DNA of 64,000 nt from Pseudovirgaria hyperparasitica (taxonomy: Eukaryota > Ascomycota > Dothideomycetes > Acrospermales > Acrospermaceae). Position 1 is the first letter of the stretch. Each line of letters begins with the position of its first letter. The position numbers were made by a program, and so were the translations under genes. Positions 1-12,753 of this stretch are shown piece by piece. The DNA lies in NCBI RefSeq assembly GCF_010093815.1, contig NW_022985555.1, positions 1,241,727-1,305,726 on the forward strand. Reading direction: 5' to 3'. The notes beneath the pieces were generated by a model, which was not told the DNA's origin, ran no database searches, and saw only the letters and a list, made by a program, of their open reading frames with translations.

Positions 1-1552
1 CGCGCTTCGCCGACGCGCTGGACTTTGACTTTGATAGCCAGCGCGACAGCGTCATACCACGTGGCCGCTCAACATGTTCTTCGAGCAGCGGACCCAAGAT
101 GCGCGGTTCCTCGTCGACGGGGCTGAATACAATAGGCACATCCATAAACTCCTCCTGCTTGCGACGCCAGTCATCGTTGCCAGCGATGCGCGACAGCGGC
201 GCGAGCGCCTCGTCCCAGGTGCCCGTGCGAAGATGGACGTCCTCGAAGTTGAACTCGGCCAGGACGCGTCGGTGACGGTGGATGAAGCGGCTGATCTGGC
301 TCGAGTCCATGATGGCGTTCTCCAGCTCCATGTACTTGAGCTGGGGAAACTTGAGAGACTTGAGATGATGGCCGTTGCCGTCTGTCTCGCGGGCGCTGGC
401 AGCGGATCCTTGCATGCATGGCTCGTGATCTAGGGAGAAGGGCGAGGGGCCGCGCGTGTCGCGCCAGCGGAAGAGCAGACGTCGCACGTGCGGCGCGAAG
501 AAGCGCAAGTAGGAATGCAGCATGCGCAAGTGGTCTGTCTGGGTTGACCGTTCGTTTGAAACACTTTCCATGTGGATGGCAAGCTTGTTGATCTGGGACC
601 AGCGGCGGGTTCCAGTTGGAGTCGCGCCAAACCCGATGCCGGGCTGCATGTAAAGAAGACCAGCTGCGTGAATTGGCAGGAAAGACAACGTGTTCAGCTC
701 CTTCAAGGGCGCTCGCTCAATCGCAATGCGCAACGAGATAAGTGCATAGTCGACTATGTCTCTGCGATAGTGGTAAAACGGCTCCTGGCCTGGACAACTG
801 ACCTTCAAATGTTGCAAGCCAGGCATGGCTGAGAAGGCACGAACAAAGGAAGGGACATTTGTAGCTGCATGGAACAATGAGGGATACTGCTGGAGTAGAA
901 GTTCGGTCATATCCCATGTGCCGTAGCGCGGCACCTTTGGGTTGTTTTGAAGCTGTGGTTCGTAATGGAATGCTTTCTCTCCTCCAGTCATAGCATCGAT
1001 CAAGGGAGGAAGAAACGTCTGGTTCGAATGAGGCATATGGAACGTGACGGTCTTGACATGTTTGCCAATCTTGTCCAGTGCCCGAATGCGCGCCGGCTTG
1101 GTAAAGCTCCTGGAATTAAACGTGATAGTCAAGTCCTCGAACAAGAAAGGCGCCGCTCTGGCCCCAAAGTCGTGACAGACGAGTCGAAGGCTGCTGAGTT
1201 CTTCCGCAGCGCAGTGTCCCAGGAAGCTTTCCCGCGTGGACTCAGTCATCCAGAATCGCTGGAAAGCTGGGCTTGTCGACATGACAAGATTGCATATCGA
1301 GCTGGTCGAGCGGTAAGCTGATTGGCTAGTGTCAGTGACATTGGTCTCTCGAGTGCGTGTGCGCATTTGCATATCCTCACTCTTCAGGTCGTCGGCTATC
1401 GAGCTGGCCGGACTAGGAATCTCTCCAAAGAGAAGTGTCCGGTTGGACGAGGCAGAGGAGACATTGCTCCCTTTGCTGCCACTACTCCCGCGACTCTCGC
1501 CGGAGACAGTTCTCTTCAGCTGTGGGTGCGATGTATCGCACTGTAGATGCAT
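1..1552 (-). CDS. F-box/LRR-like conserved fungal protein, 3' end beyond the window
   Basis: One reading frame stays open for about 517 codons leftward and runs off the left edge, so the C-terminus is missing. I chose the ATG at 1552; an inner ATG at 1282 (MSTSPAFQRFW) is the alternative. The first 90 residues are Ser/Thr-rich and look disordered. They are followed by an F-box-like segment (ESFLGHCAAEELSSLRLVCH, then FGARAAPFLFEDLTITF) and a leucine-patterned region of about 400 residues. The segment SQISRFIHRHRRVLAEFNFE followed by a GTWDEALAPL stretch is of a kind common in large conserved F-box-type families of Pezizomycotina. If so, it would act as a substrate adaptor of an SCF ubiquitin ligase; that is inferred from the family. 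The frame stays open a little upstream of 1552 (LDDIFAE) before a stop, so an unrecognised first exon between about 1560 and 1860 is possible. Confidence 0.74.
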   Translation of the reverse strand, partial: MHLQCDTSHPQLKRTVSGESRGSSGSKGSNVSSASSNRTLLFGEIPSPASSIADDLKSEDMQMRTRTRETNVTDTSQSAYRSTSSICNLVMSTSPAFQRFWMTESTRESFLGHCAAEELSSLRLVCHDFGARAAPFLFEDLTITFNSRSFTKPARIRALDKIGKHVKTVTFHMPHSNQTFLPPLIDAMTGGEKAFHYEPQLQNNPKVPRYGTWDMTELLLQQYPSLFHAATNVPSFVRAFSAMPGLQHLKVSCPGQEPFYHYRRDIVDYALISLRIAIERAPLKELNTLSFLPIHAAGLLYMQPGIGFGATPTGTRRWSQINKLAIHMESVSNERSTQTDHLRMLHSYLRFFAPHVRRLLFRWRDTRGPSPFSLDHEPCMQGSAASARETDGNGHHLKSLKFPQLKYMELENAIMDSSQISRFIHRHRRVLAEFNFEDVHLRTGTWDEALAPLSRIAGNDDWRRKQEEFMDVPIVFSPVDEEPRILGPLLEEHVERPRGMTLSRWLSKSKSSASAKR

Positions 1553-2886
1553 TTCGGCAAATATGTCATCAAGTGGGCTCAAATCAATTCAGGCAAAGGC
1601 ACAAAGAACTCGCGATTACGACGACGATGACGGTAACAAAGGCGGAGAGAGAGTGGAGAGGAATCCTTGGGGAAATCAGGCATCGCGGCGGCCATTCTCT
1701 GTTTGCTATTTACTGCGACTCGGACTGTTCGAAGATGGGGTGCACGTGAGCTGCAGGTGTGAGTCAAAGGCACAGAAAGCGTTGAAAATGAGGGGTTGAA
1801 GTTGCGCGCGATATCCAGAAACTTTGCCCAAAGAAGATGCAAAATGAGAAGAATCACGACTATGTCGCGGTCGCGAGGCGGTCGTGTTCTTAAGTATTCG
1901 ACGTGACGGTTGGTTGTTGGGCCTGTTGCTCTGCATACGAGGTTGGGCCAAGGCGCCGTCGATGGCTAGGAGGCCTGTCAAGTCGGCACCTTTGTTTCAC
2001 GCCTCTTCACTTCCATCCAATCGTGTGCGCATGCTTCACATCTGCCCGTCAGCACTACGATAAGTCGGTGAGATGATTCGCTCGCTGGACGGGAACGACT
2101 CGGTGCTTTCTTCTAGCCAAGCCTCTTTCGACGCGTCTACCGCTTATACCACGCGACGGAAGACCCATCTCGCCGTCTTCTGTTTCATGATATCTGCCCG
2201 TCTCGCGAATCGTTTGCAAAGAGCCGTGTGCGGGTGTTTCGAAACAGATCTCCAGATGAAACTAATGTTGTGGGTCCATTGCACCATCAGGATGTTGACA
2301 TGTTGACTAAAGACGCGCTGCCTTGATTAACTAGACCTCTTCCTTTGAGCCGCAGGGAGCAAACCAGAGGCAGATTCAGATTATGTCCTTGAAATCATAC
2401 TACTCAGGCAGCACGCAGCACTCTCGACGCGCCGATTGAGTGGTACATGATGATGCTGACGCTAACTCAAGTCCAGCATCCACAGGCTAAACAAAGGAGA
2501 AAGACAACTTCACCTGCGGAAACATGCATAATCACAGCATACCCCAAATTCTCAATCTCGTCGTCCAATAAATCATATCATATCACCTCATACCCAACCC
2601 CTGATGTATCATGACTGCACGAACAGCCCGGTCTCGTGGTGTGGTAGACAAAATGTTGATTGATCAAACTGAATCTCCTATTCATAGACAGACAGAGACA
2701 CATGATATCGATATAGGAGATTGCTCAATTCGGCAGTCGCTCACGTGTCAATTCGTTCAAGCACAAACACTTCCAAGCCTAGCTTTCTACTTTGTGAGCA
2801 ATGAGGGCATTGTAAACTCCATTTGTCCATTCATGAGGGTATCATAGCATTGTTACTTCTCATACACGTTCGCAGTCTCACTACCC
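1553..2886. other. Intergenic: upstream of F-box gene, downstream of glycosyltransferase
   Basis: About 1.3 kb without a convincing gene. The part next to 1552 should hold the promoter, 5' leader and perhaps a first exon of the F-box-like gene. Overlapping short open frames on both strands between 1329 and 1981 lack recognisable protein character. Nothing repeated or structured stood out. Confidence 0.5.
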
Positions 2887-5800
2887 CTAAGGTCCGGCAC
2901 CACTTCCACTCGACTCGCCACCCATCCCCAAGCCTCCCATGCCGGTTCTCGCTCGTCTTTGTGCTTCGGCCTCTTTGAGACTCTCCTGCTTGATATACTC
3001 CAGCACAGCTTCCTCCTCTCTCTCCTCTTCTTCCTTCTCACGCCTCTTGGCCTCCTCATCGGCTGCACTCTGCTGAAGCACTTCCGCAAGCTCTGCCTCC
3101 TCCCTACGCCGTTCCTCATCATTTGGATCTGCAGCACCTCTGGCTTCGACGTCGTTCTTGCTCTGCTGCAACACTTCAGCGAGTTCAATCTCTTCCCTTC
3201 TCCGCTGCTCCTCCCACGCCGTATCTCCTTCAAGCCGGTCTTGCGTGCTCGCCACCATAGCGCGACGTAGCTCCTCCTCTTCGCGCACCTGTGCACTACT
3301 GACGTCTTCGAAAGACTCATCCGAGTCGCTTTCCCATTCGCTGTCAGAAGATCGTACTCTTTTCATACGTGCTACCTTTTTGCGTGCCGTCGTTTCGTGG
3401 ATACTCTTGCGCATGACTTCCTCTAGTTCGCGCTGTTCCTGTTCTGAGGCACCAGACGCACTAGCTTCGGCCATGGAAGCAGCTATAGCACGCTGAAGCA
3501 TCGCTTCTTCGTCTTCCTCCTCACCAGGGCTCTGTAGATCGCGTTGACGTTGCATTTCGGTGATGCTGGCCTGAAGGGCACGTTCCATGACTTGATCGTC
3601 CGAGGGGCCAGGAATAGGGGTTTGTGGCATAGAATGCGAAAATTCGCGTCTGGATTGATCTTTCTCGCCAGCGAACGTAGTCTGTGATCCAGATAGATCA
3701 CGGTAGGCGGGAAGCTCGGGAATACCAGGGTGGCTGGGAGAGTTTGGAATTCTGTTCGGGTCCGGATAGGTCTGAGAGTGAGTGAGGTTGTTATTTGGCG
3801 ATAATGAATCAGGAGAAGTAGGGCCTGTCGTTGAGTAAGCGCGAGATGCACTTCCGCTAGGTCTATACGCTGCATATAGACTTCCACCATCCGAAGCAGA
3901 TGACGCGTTGTTAGCAGAATATCCAGTCTGAACACCACGCTGTGAGATGTAGGTGTTTGCTGCTGACGGGACAGAGCTCGTTGATTGCTCCTTATTGCGA
4001 ATGAGAACTCGTCTCTTCTCCTTGTGTTTATCCAATAACGCTTGAAGACCATCAAGCTGGTCCTTACCGGGGTTCTTCTTCTTCTTGACACTCTTTGAGA
4101 TGCACCTCCAGCGTACCAGGATGTCATTGCGTTCCTCGGGGGTCGAACGACCAACATCGTCATAACCCTGTGCGACGCGTGCCGCGAAGATGTAGTTGTC
4201 GATGTTTGGTCCAAACTTTTTGGAGAACTCCATATAGATTCCCTTCATCGTATAGGCCGGTATGGCGAATGTTGCGGCGCCTGGTTTTAGAAATGACCCG
4301 ATGAGACCTTTTCCAATCCCCTTGGTAAAGCCTGCGAAGCCGTCTTTCTTGCCGCCTTTGATGGGGTCCTTGGCAAGACCTGTAATACCGTCGAATATGC
4401 CGCGTCCAAATTCCTATGGCATGTTAGAGTGCAATCACATGGGTAATATGAAGATATGCTGACCTTTGCACCCACTGCCATGCCGCTCTGAAAGCCGGTG
4501 ACCTTGTCGACTTGACGAGGCTCCTCACCATATAGTCTAGAAGCATTATGGAAACCTTTCGATATCGCCATAGTAAAGTCTAATGGCGCTTTGACTCCAG
4601 CACCAACCATACGACCAATACCTTTGGTGGTACCAATGGCGGGTTCAATCCCAAAAGAACTTGAGCCTGACCCTCCCACGGACGACTGCTGTGTGTTGGA
4701 CCGGCCTGGCGTCCCGAAGCCTGATCCCCGGGATTCACTGTGTTCACGTGCAGGCGAAGACGGCCGTGACTTTGAGCCTGAATGCTGGCGCATGGCTTGC
4801 GCCAAAAAGTTTGCTCGCTCGCTTGACGGTGTCTGGACACCACTAACACTTTCAGGAGACGTTACTCTAGTTATATTATCTGTGCTATCGTTCAAGCCTA
4901 TGGTTGGCGTTCGGTTCGATGGCTTCGAAATTGAGTCGTTCCTGAAAGATTTACTGTCGCTTTCCACTGACGGTCGATCAAGAGTTTTAGTCTCAGTTAG
5001 GGTATCTGTACTTGCGGCGTGAAGTTGAGCCTTGGCTGCTTCCTTCTCTTCTTTCCGTTTCTTGGCAGCATCTGGATGAATTCCCAGGCCTTTTAGCGTC
5101 TCGATCGGGAAATCGGCTACGCCCATCATCATGGTCGACATTGTACCCATAATTGCAGACGCACCGCCGGTCACAGGATCCCAAGGTCCGCCATCAGTTT
5201 CGTACTCCTTGGGTCGATGTCTAATATGTACATGAGCCAATCGTGAACGTACGGGGTGATATAAGACTTACAGTTTGAGCTCATCAAAGGTCAATTCCTT
5301 CTCCTGTATCAACACAGTGGCAGCCAAAGTACTCAATCGAACCGCAGTACGTTTCACGCGCCAGGCACCGATTCTGTGTGGCGCAAGGGAACAGCGCATA
5401 TTGTCCAAGGCAAGCATCTGATGAAAATACTGGGCGCCTTTGTCGGTACCTTTTTCTGTTGCAATCTTTTCAGAGAGCTCATTTGCGCGTTCGAGCGACG
5501 CCGGCTCCAGACACTTGTTGATCGCAGCCGCGAGGTTGTCTGCATTAAGGTCCTTATGATGAATAGGATCAGGTCCAGCTCCTGCTCGAGCGACCATGGC
5601 TCCCCAAAATGGTTGATCACCGAAGAATGGTACAACCACAGTTGGCCGGCCTGCAGCAATGCCCGCAGCGGTAGTACCAGCCCCTCCATGATGAACTACA
5701 CACGATACCTGCTTGAACAACCAGTCATGTGGACAGTTTCCAAGCATGAATACACCGTCTGGAATACCAAGCTGATCTGCGCCAAAGCCGCCCCAGCCCT

Positions 5801-7490
5801 TCGAGACTAAGGCTCGCTGCCCAGTCATTTTGACGGCATCGAATATTAGCTTTGTCATGGCATCCGGATCGTCGACGACAATAGAGCCGAAGCCAATGTA
5901 CACAGGTGGTGGTCCAGATCGAAGGAACTCAGCCAAGTCTGGCTCTGGTGTGTAGTTTGATGCCAGGTTGAGGAAGAAGAATCCAGAAATGGTCAAGAAG
6001 TTTGCCCAATCTTTTGGTTTAGGAATGAGTGCAGGAGACCTGTAGGACGTTAGTACATGATATGAGTCAAGAAGAATGATATGTACCAGCAGTAAGTGTA
6101 GGGGATCTTCATACGCTGAAGCATGCCAGGGGCCCACATCAGACTAATTGGCTCTAGACCAAGGCTATTCTTTCTGAACCGGTTAATGACATCTCCAAGA
6201 CCTTGCCACGTAAGCATGTCAACGAGTGCATATGACATGTAATTGTTGATCGTCGTCTCTGCGTTTGAGGACTGAATATTTGCAAGTGGGTGTGGGAATT
6301 GCTGAGTGGGCGACCACGGCATACTGTGATACTCGTCAGTCTATGGAATTGCATGAAAGGATCCCCATACATACGTAAACATCATATGAAGTGGAATGCC
6401 TAGCCTTTCCGCACAGTGAATATGTGCGAAGCTGGGTGGGTTAGCAATGATTGCATCTGCGACAAAAGGCTTCGCCATAGGATCATTCGAGGCGATTGAG
6501 CTTGCATCATTAGACATCCAGTCTTCGACGGTCTTGTCTGAAGCTTCGACGCCAAAACCGTCACCTGTCTCTATGCAAGACCTCCAGCAACCTTTGATCA
6601 TCTCAGCAATGCCACGTCTTCGTGATCCAATGTCGCCACTGCGGAGGACATCAAAACCAGGCATAAGGCCGGGGTTCTTGACCATGAATGCCATGAGTTC
6701 GGCTGGATCACCCCCAATACTGAAGAATTCGAGGCCGTTCTCCTCGACAAAGGCTCTGAAAACAGGGTGTGTAGCCAGTCGCACGCGATGACCATATGTA
6801 TCCTTGAGAAGCTTGCCCAAAGCAACAAAGGGCTGGACATCTCCTCTTGAACCCACGACGTGTATAACGACGTTCATCTGTGGCGGTGGAATTTCTGAGG
6901 CATCTCCGCCTAACGAGGGAGGTATATATGGGGGTGGGAGAGGCTCATCGGCTTGAGCAAAGTTATATTGACTCTGAAGGGCGGGTGTCAACAGTGTTGA
7001 TAGCCTATGATTGCTCTGGTCAATGTTGATGTTCACACGTCCATCATCTGTATGGGATTAGCCCGTTGAATCCCAGAGAGTGGTAATCTGTCGCTGACCT
7101 GCGATGGAGGCTTGAGTTCCTTGGCCTGCGACATCATCTTCGATTGTACCCAAGGTCTCGCTATACGCTGGTAATTCTTCAACCTCGTCTGCATATCCAG
7201 CTGGATCGTCGGATATGCCAGTGTTATAGTCGTGGATAGGTCCAGTGGTTCTTGATGGGATGTTAGCTTGAATTGAACCAGTAGTGATAGGGTTCTTACG
7301 AGGCATAAGAGGTTGACTGAGCGTCGGAGGGTCTATAAGAGCCAGGATAGGAGGAAGCTTCACGTTTCCCCACTGGGGCATCAGATTCATCTTCACGATG
7401 TATAGAGGTTGGTTGGTCAGTTTGAGCTGAAGAGCTTGATGCCTGAGGCGTAGCGGGGTCTGCTGCTGCGGGACGCTTCTCGGATGCCAT
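2887..7490 (-). CDS. UDP-glucose:sterol glucosyltransferase-like protein with C-terminal multi-UIM tail
   Basis: Seven exons (7490-7300, 7250-7099, 7047-6375, 6323-6087, 6039-5272, 5220-4464, 4413-2887) join to 1434 codons plus a stop. The N-terminal 165 residues are disordered. The GT-B fold of the sterol glucosyltransferase (UGT80/ATG26) type follows, with the N-lobe motif VVGSRGDVQPFVALG near residue 175 and the donor-binding motif HHGGAGTTAAGIAAGRP then FGDQPFWG near 533-560. Next comes a 400-residue fungal extension (HRPKEYETDGGPWDPVTGG, then Gly/Lys-rich segments). The last 240 residues carry six ubiquitin-interacting-motif-like helices, e.g. MERALQAS, LQRAIAAS, LRRAMVAS and LAEVLQQS twice, plus one degenerate copy. 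The family moves glucose from UDP-glucose to sterol-type lipids. ATG26's PH and GRAM domains are not evident. The UIMs suggest binding to ubiquitinated partners. Start: ATG at 7490, with A at -3. Confidence 0.93.
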
Positions 7491-8387
7491 ATTTGTAGAG
7501 CTTTGCGCTCGATAAGAAAGACTCAAGCCATGAAAGGTTTTGAGGGAGAAGAATAGTAGCAGGGAAGAAAATTTGTAAGTGAAGGATCAGTGACAACAAA
7601 ATTCCAAAAGTGGGTATCTACTTGAATAGCTGAGTAGGACCAAACTGTGGCTGAAATGACGCGCACCCCGCTCACTGGCAGCCGGCAGTTGGCCCCACAC
7701 CTGGCACCTACTCGAGGCAGAATTGTCACTGAAGCTAATTACCTGAGTAATGAAAAGTTAAGCTAGCTCGAGCTGGAATACGTCGTATCACCGTATTTCC
7801 CACAGCCGTCCATCCACTGTCAAATCCCTTATCACACACCTCAAGGGTAGGCAAAGCGAGAAGCTTAAGTGCAGTGACCAGCGTGGCTGAATCGTTGTGT
7901 GTGCAACGAAACTGATACTTATAGGCGATCGGTCTCTTCGTGCTGACCGCGATCGCTATTGGCTAATCATGGTGATCTGACATCTTTCTGGAGAACTAGA
8001 AGACTTTAGTGAAAGCTCAATCCGCTTTGATAAATGCTTGGTGCTGACGTGGACCTGGATCCTGGCTTAGACGATGGCGCGCGAGAATGAGGCAATAGGG
8101 GTAATTAGGTGTTTGATATGTCTGTAGCTCTGGTACGATTCTGCTATGATTTCATACGAGGTTTATATATTATATTAAGTAGGTATTGCTGATTCATATA
8201 CAACTCAAAGCTAGCCAGCCCAGTACAGATACGCTGTCGCACGTCGTGAACGCTGTACGATGCAGACCATCTTTCAAACTGCCCTGAACGCCGAAGATAA
8301 TCAATCTGGGTATTTTACGTAAGATATCAATATTCCACCCATGAGCAAATGAAATAAATGACCTATATTAGTAGCTGAACTGCAAGA
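7491..8387. other. Intergenic: promoter side of the glycosyltransferase gene
   Basis: About 0.9 kb between the glycosyltransferase start and the arrestin-like gene's stop, both on the minus strand. It should contain the glycosyltransferase promoter and the arrestin gene's 3' UTR. A short TA-rich stretch lies near 8162-8185. No gene or repeat seen. Confidence 0.5.
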
Positions 8388-10090
8388 CTATCCTAGCACA
8401 CTAATATTAGTGGCGTAAGTCCTCGGCGCAAAGAAAGTGTATTGCGGTGGAAGATCGGTGTCCATCGACTGGCTGTTGCCATACTCATCGCTCGGTGGAG
8501 AGACAAATCGCGGTCGCATCATGTCCTCAACGTCCTGTGCCGCCTCGAGTTCCTCGTCTATGGTGGCAGATGCCTCAGGACTTACTCCCTGTGAGACTTG
8601 GATCGGGACCTTGAGAGTCAAGGCCGACGCAAGAGAAGATGTGGGCGTCGAAAGCGACAAGGATAGGGTGTAGGTCCGGGAGATGAGACACGAGTGGAAA
8701 GTTGGAAGGAAGTTTTTGTTATAGGGAAGGGTGATGGGAACAAGTATTCTTGCGGTGTAGAATGTCTTGCCGTGGTAGTTGTCGCTTGGGGCTGGGATCC
8801 CGGTCAAGGACGATTCTACGGTTGAGGCGGCTGAGTCTCGACGGAAGACTGGAGAAGACGAGCCATCTTGACGTTCCCATTGTGTATTAGCAATACATCT
8901 GGACGCCAGAGGAAGAGCCATGCAATAGTATCCTTGGGAGATATCATATGCGAGAGTGCTCTTGACTGGAAAACAAGTTCTTGGTACAGAAGAGTGAAAG
9001 GTGATCACCTTGAGTCTGGATGTGAGGGATCCCAGCTTTGGCGGTTGTTGCGAATCGTCGGTCGGATCAAAACGAAGCACAACTTTAGCGACGGTAGATA
9101 TTGGAACAGGCGCTTCGCCAGTGCGTGCGCCAGGAAGATGTAGAGGTTTCGGCTGCGATGCTTCCATAATCAATGTTCCGCTCTTTCCCTTCAGCAACCC
9201 CTTACGTATGGTCTTTACTTGTCTAAGTCGATAATCCGAAGCGCCAGCCACATCGACACTCAAAGGAGGCTGTTCCTCGAATGCAGGCTTGATTCGGACC
9301 TTCCTGACGCGATCGACGACAATTAGGGCTTCGTCATCCTCTGGCCGATACTGAAGTCCCCGGACCTTTATGACATACAGGACTTTAGCCATCTCCGGAG
9401 CCATATCGTCGAGCAGATTACTGGCAAATCCGGAGACTTCAGGGTCTCCCATGCTAGGGGGCAGTCGAAGATGAGCATCACGAACGGTATCGTTATCCAC
9501 TTTGTGAGAGCAAGCACGAGGTAGAAGATGTTGAGGGACAACAAAGGTAAATGGAAACTTATAAGTCTGGCCAGCTGCAAAGATGCGTGGGTGGGGTAGG
9601 TCTTCTTCATTGATAGGTTGGCTGAGGCGTAGGAACCTGTGGGTCGCAGTGGTCCGGCCTCCACCAAGAGATGGGGTGGAAGTCAGGCGATCGACATAAG
9701 TCTTGCATATGCCTGCTCTACGTCAGCTCCCTGGATGGTTCCAAGCAGCACGTTGCTGTTGCTGCTGTTCGTCTTCAACTTACCGACAAAGGTGATATCC
9801 AGCTCGTCAAACCTGGTGTCCTGGGTGGCAGTGATGTTGACGGTGCCCTCGATCTTGTCCATGGTCGAGTAGGAAGTCATAAAGGAACCATGAATGCCAT
9901 GGGCACTATTCAACTCGATATCGACATTAGGACGTCCTTGCATCAAAGTGCTTTTGATCTTGTGGCCAACTTGATTTCCAATAGACGCGGCCATGGCAGA
10001 TGCTCCAGAGGAACGAGATCGTGACTGAGGGAGCGCGGACGGATGAGCGTTGAAGTCCAGGTATGAAGGCATGATGTGTGAACGAATCAT
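8388..10090 (-). CDS. Arrestin-like (alpha-arrestin/Bul1-type) adaptor protein
   Basis: Two exons (10090-9784 and 9712-8388), separated by a 71-nt intron with GTAAGT donor and CAG acceptor, give 543 residues. The join restores the fungal arrestin-like sequence around KTYVDRLTS, ATHRFLRLSQPINEEDLPHP, AGQTYKFPFTFVVPQHLLP and ACSHKVDNDTVRDAHLRLPP. The N-terminal half is the arrestin_N-like beta sandwich; the second half (ILVPITLPYNKNFLPTFHSC, TYTLSLSLS) resembles the C-terminal sandwich. The end is acidic and carries DLPPQY, a possible WW-binding PPxY-type site. In yeast such proteins bring the HECT ligase Rsp5 to plasma-membrane permeases for ubiquitin-dependent endocytosis; this role is inferred. 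The start is either the ATG at 10090 or the one at 10072 (MPSYLDF), which many relatives resemble. Confidence 0.9.
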
Positions 10091-12753
10091 CGTGAGAACA
10101 ATAATAACAGAGAGAAACCAGCTCCGTGGGGTTGTGTGTCGCAGGAGCGTAACACAGGGTCTGAAGCTTCAGGTCTTATATTAGGATCCCCCAGACAAAC
10201 AATGGAAATGTGGGGTTCGGAAAACCGAGATACGGGGAAGTAGTGGTGGTGTAGTGAAGCAGATGGTCTTGAGGATGCTTCGAGTGATTGTCGGTGTCGA
10301 GTTGTAGTGCGATGATATAGATGTACTTTCACCTATTTGTATGGCCAGACCCCTGATGAAGAGTAGAGAGGGATTCGATGACCTGTTATAGAAGACGACA
10401 TTCACGCCTTTCCTAGAGCAAGTTGAGTCATCTGCATGTGCCATGTTCTTGTGGGTGGAGCATGCCCCATCTAGCGTGTGCATCCCCGTCTTTGGCTTTG
10501 CTACAACGCCCCAACTAACTGACCTAGGCGTGGACCGACGGTAACAATTGGCGCCAGTTGCCCGCCAGTGCATGCAGCCCAGCGCCATACATCTTTTTCT
10601 TTATAAGCATCTCATTCTTTGAGCAGGCTTCCAAGCAATCAAACATCACGTCTCGCTGAGTAGTCCACATTCCGAGAATATGACACAGGTGATTCTGATG
10701 ATAAATACGAATGCGTTGCGTTCAGTATGTCCAGGAAATGTGACGTGTCGAAACCACAGTCAACAGTCTCAGCTCCGACACAACAGCCATAATTGAAAAT
10801 TCCAGACGGGCCCAACATCAAGCCACCACTCGCGAGCACCTCCTGTACATTGTCTGAGTGACAAACATTCTCACGACCCTTCGTGAAAACTTGACATTAG
10901 CGATACACGCGCCACTCTGCAAAGATTTTTCTCACAAGCGCGAACGTTTCATAGGCATGCCCTGAGAACCCTGTTGACCCTCCTTGTGGTGAACGACTCA
11001 AGGACTCGACTAAATTTTTTTCGGATGGATACACGAGTCCAGTGGCGGCATGCGTTTGGTTAAACCATTCCGGGAACGTCTGCCCCAGATCCTGCAAAGA
11101 ATTCTCAGAATGTCCGTTCTCGGAACCATTCATTCTTCGGTGGCGGGCTTTCCATACGCCTACTGGCAACTCATACCATCAATTAACAAAGTAGACATTT
11201 CACCTCACCGCAAACGTGTTTCCTGATTCATCGACACTGTCAAGCATGATCCTATATCTCATTACCGCAAACATATCATAGCACGACCTCGAAGTGTAGC
11301 TACACCTCTGCATATCAGCCCCAAAGCACCAAGAAACACCTACCGCATCTCACTCACTCACTTCAGCCCCCAAGAAAGGCTGATGAATGCAGCAATCCAA
11401 TCCCATCAGCGTGCTGTCATTCACACACTCACTCTGCGACTGACTCATGTGGCCGGCCGAGAGATGTTCTCTTTCTCTGGATCGCCCTAAAATCCTTTGT
11501 CGGACCTAAGACATCGGCTTTGTTACGGCTTCGGACCTCCGAGGCGCTGGCCTAAGCCCTACGCAGTACAGAACGGGAATTGCCGGATGTAGGTGATTCT
11601 GTGTGCGCTCGATCAGCTCTGCAAACGGTGTATACGGCAGTTTCTATATGGAGCGCTTTGTCTCCCCAGATACTACACGCTGGTCGCGGCCTTATTAAGG
11701 TTGCAGTATCATTAACCGAGAAGAAGAGCTGGTATCCTGCGAGCTGCCTCAGATTAGATATCTAACCGTATTTACGGCCGAACCCGTCCGCTATCGGCAG
11801 AATTACCAATCATTTGGCGTTCGGACCGTAGTGTTGGACGGCTGGCTGGATATCGGCATGCCGAGTAGATGTGAGTGGTTGTCTTGTCCGACGTCTCTAC
11901 ATTACATAACGTGAATCACGGAGGAATCCATGATTCGCAGCTCAGGCGCAGACAGCACGTCGACTGCAACGTGAACATGAACACACCCATTGCTGAGGTG
12001 ATGGAGGTCGTACATCGTGCTAATTACTTCCCAGCTAAATTAGCTCGATGCGGGAGTAGGTAGCGGATAACATCAGTTTCGAGTATATAGGCGCTAGTCT
12101 TACCGTAGAAGATAGACTTAGCTACATATCGTATGATCAAGACACATTGGTGCTGTGGATAACGCCAATCATGGTTCGATGCGGTATGGCTGGAATCGTG
12201 ATAGCAAACTTGTGAGCGGACCGAATGAAAGTCGAGGCAATGTAGATGTTAAGAGTGGAAGTAGAACTTTGAGACTTGGAGGTGGATGTGGTCAGTATGG
12301 AAATAGATGATGATGTTGATGAGCAGGTGCGAGGAGTATCTAGAAAATGACTAGACGACAGCGCTAGACCGCAGCGACATAAGCACAAAAGTAAGTGCTA
12401 GAGCGGGTGTTCATACATAATTCAACGGCCTTCTTGTTTGAGTGCAAGAGATTGTCGACAGCTTGTCTTCCGATTTCATCAAGCTTGTGTTGTTCAAGAT
12501 GTAGGCAGTAGAAGAGTGTACATGTTTACGGCAAGACTTGCGACGTTCTGAAATATTTAGTCATGTTTCAAGAGGACATGTCCCTGGTGTACTAGAAGAC
12601 GAGTTTAAAGAGTCATGGCAGATGTAAGGGAGAAGGGCTGGAGTTTGGTATGCGAGTCTATTAGTTTCACTACACGCCTCCGTCATATGGCTATCTATAG
12701 ACATTACTTACTTACGGTAGAAGGTGCAACAGGACAATAGACTGGGCACTTAC
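10091..12753. other. Gene-poor intergenic DNA, left part
   Basis: The first few hundred bases upstream of 10090 should carry the arrestin-like gene's promoter. The rest holds only short open frames on both strands without coding character. Small CGG/CCG-containing palindromes occur near 11525-11555 and 11767-11850 and could be sites for zinc-cluster factors, but they may equally be chance. Confidence 0.45.
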
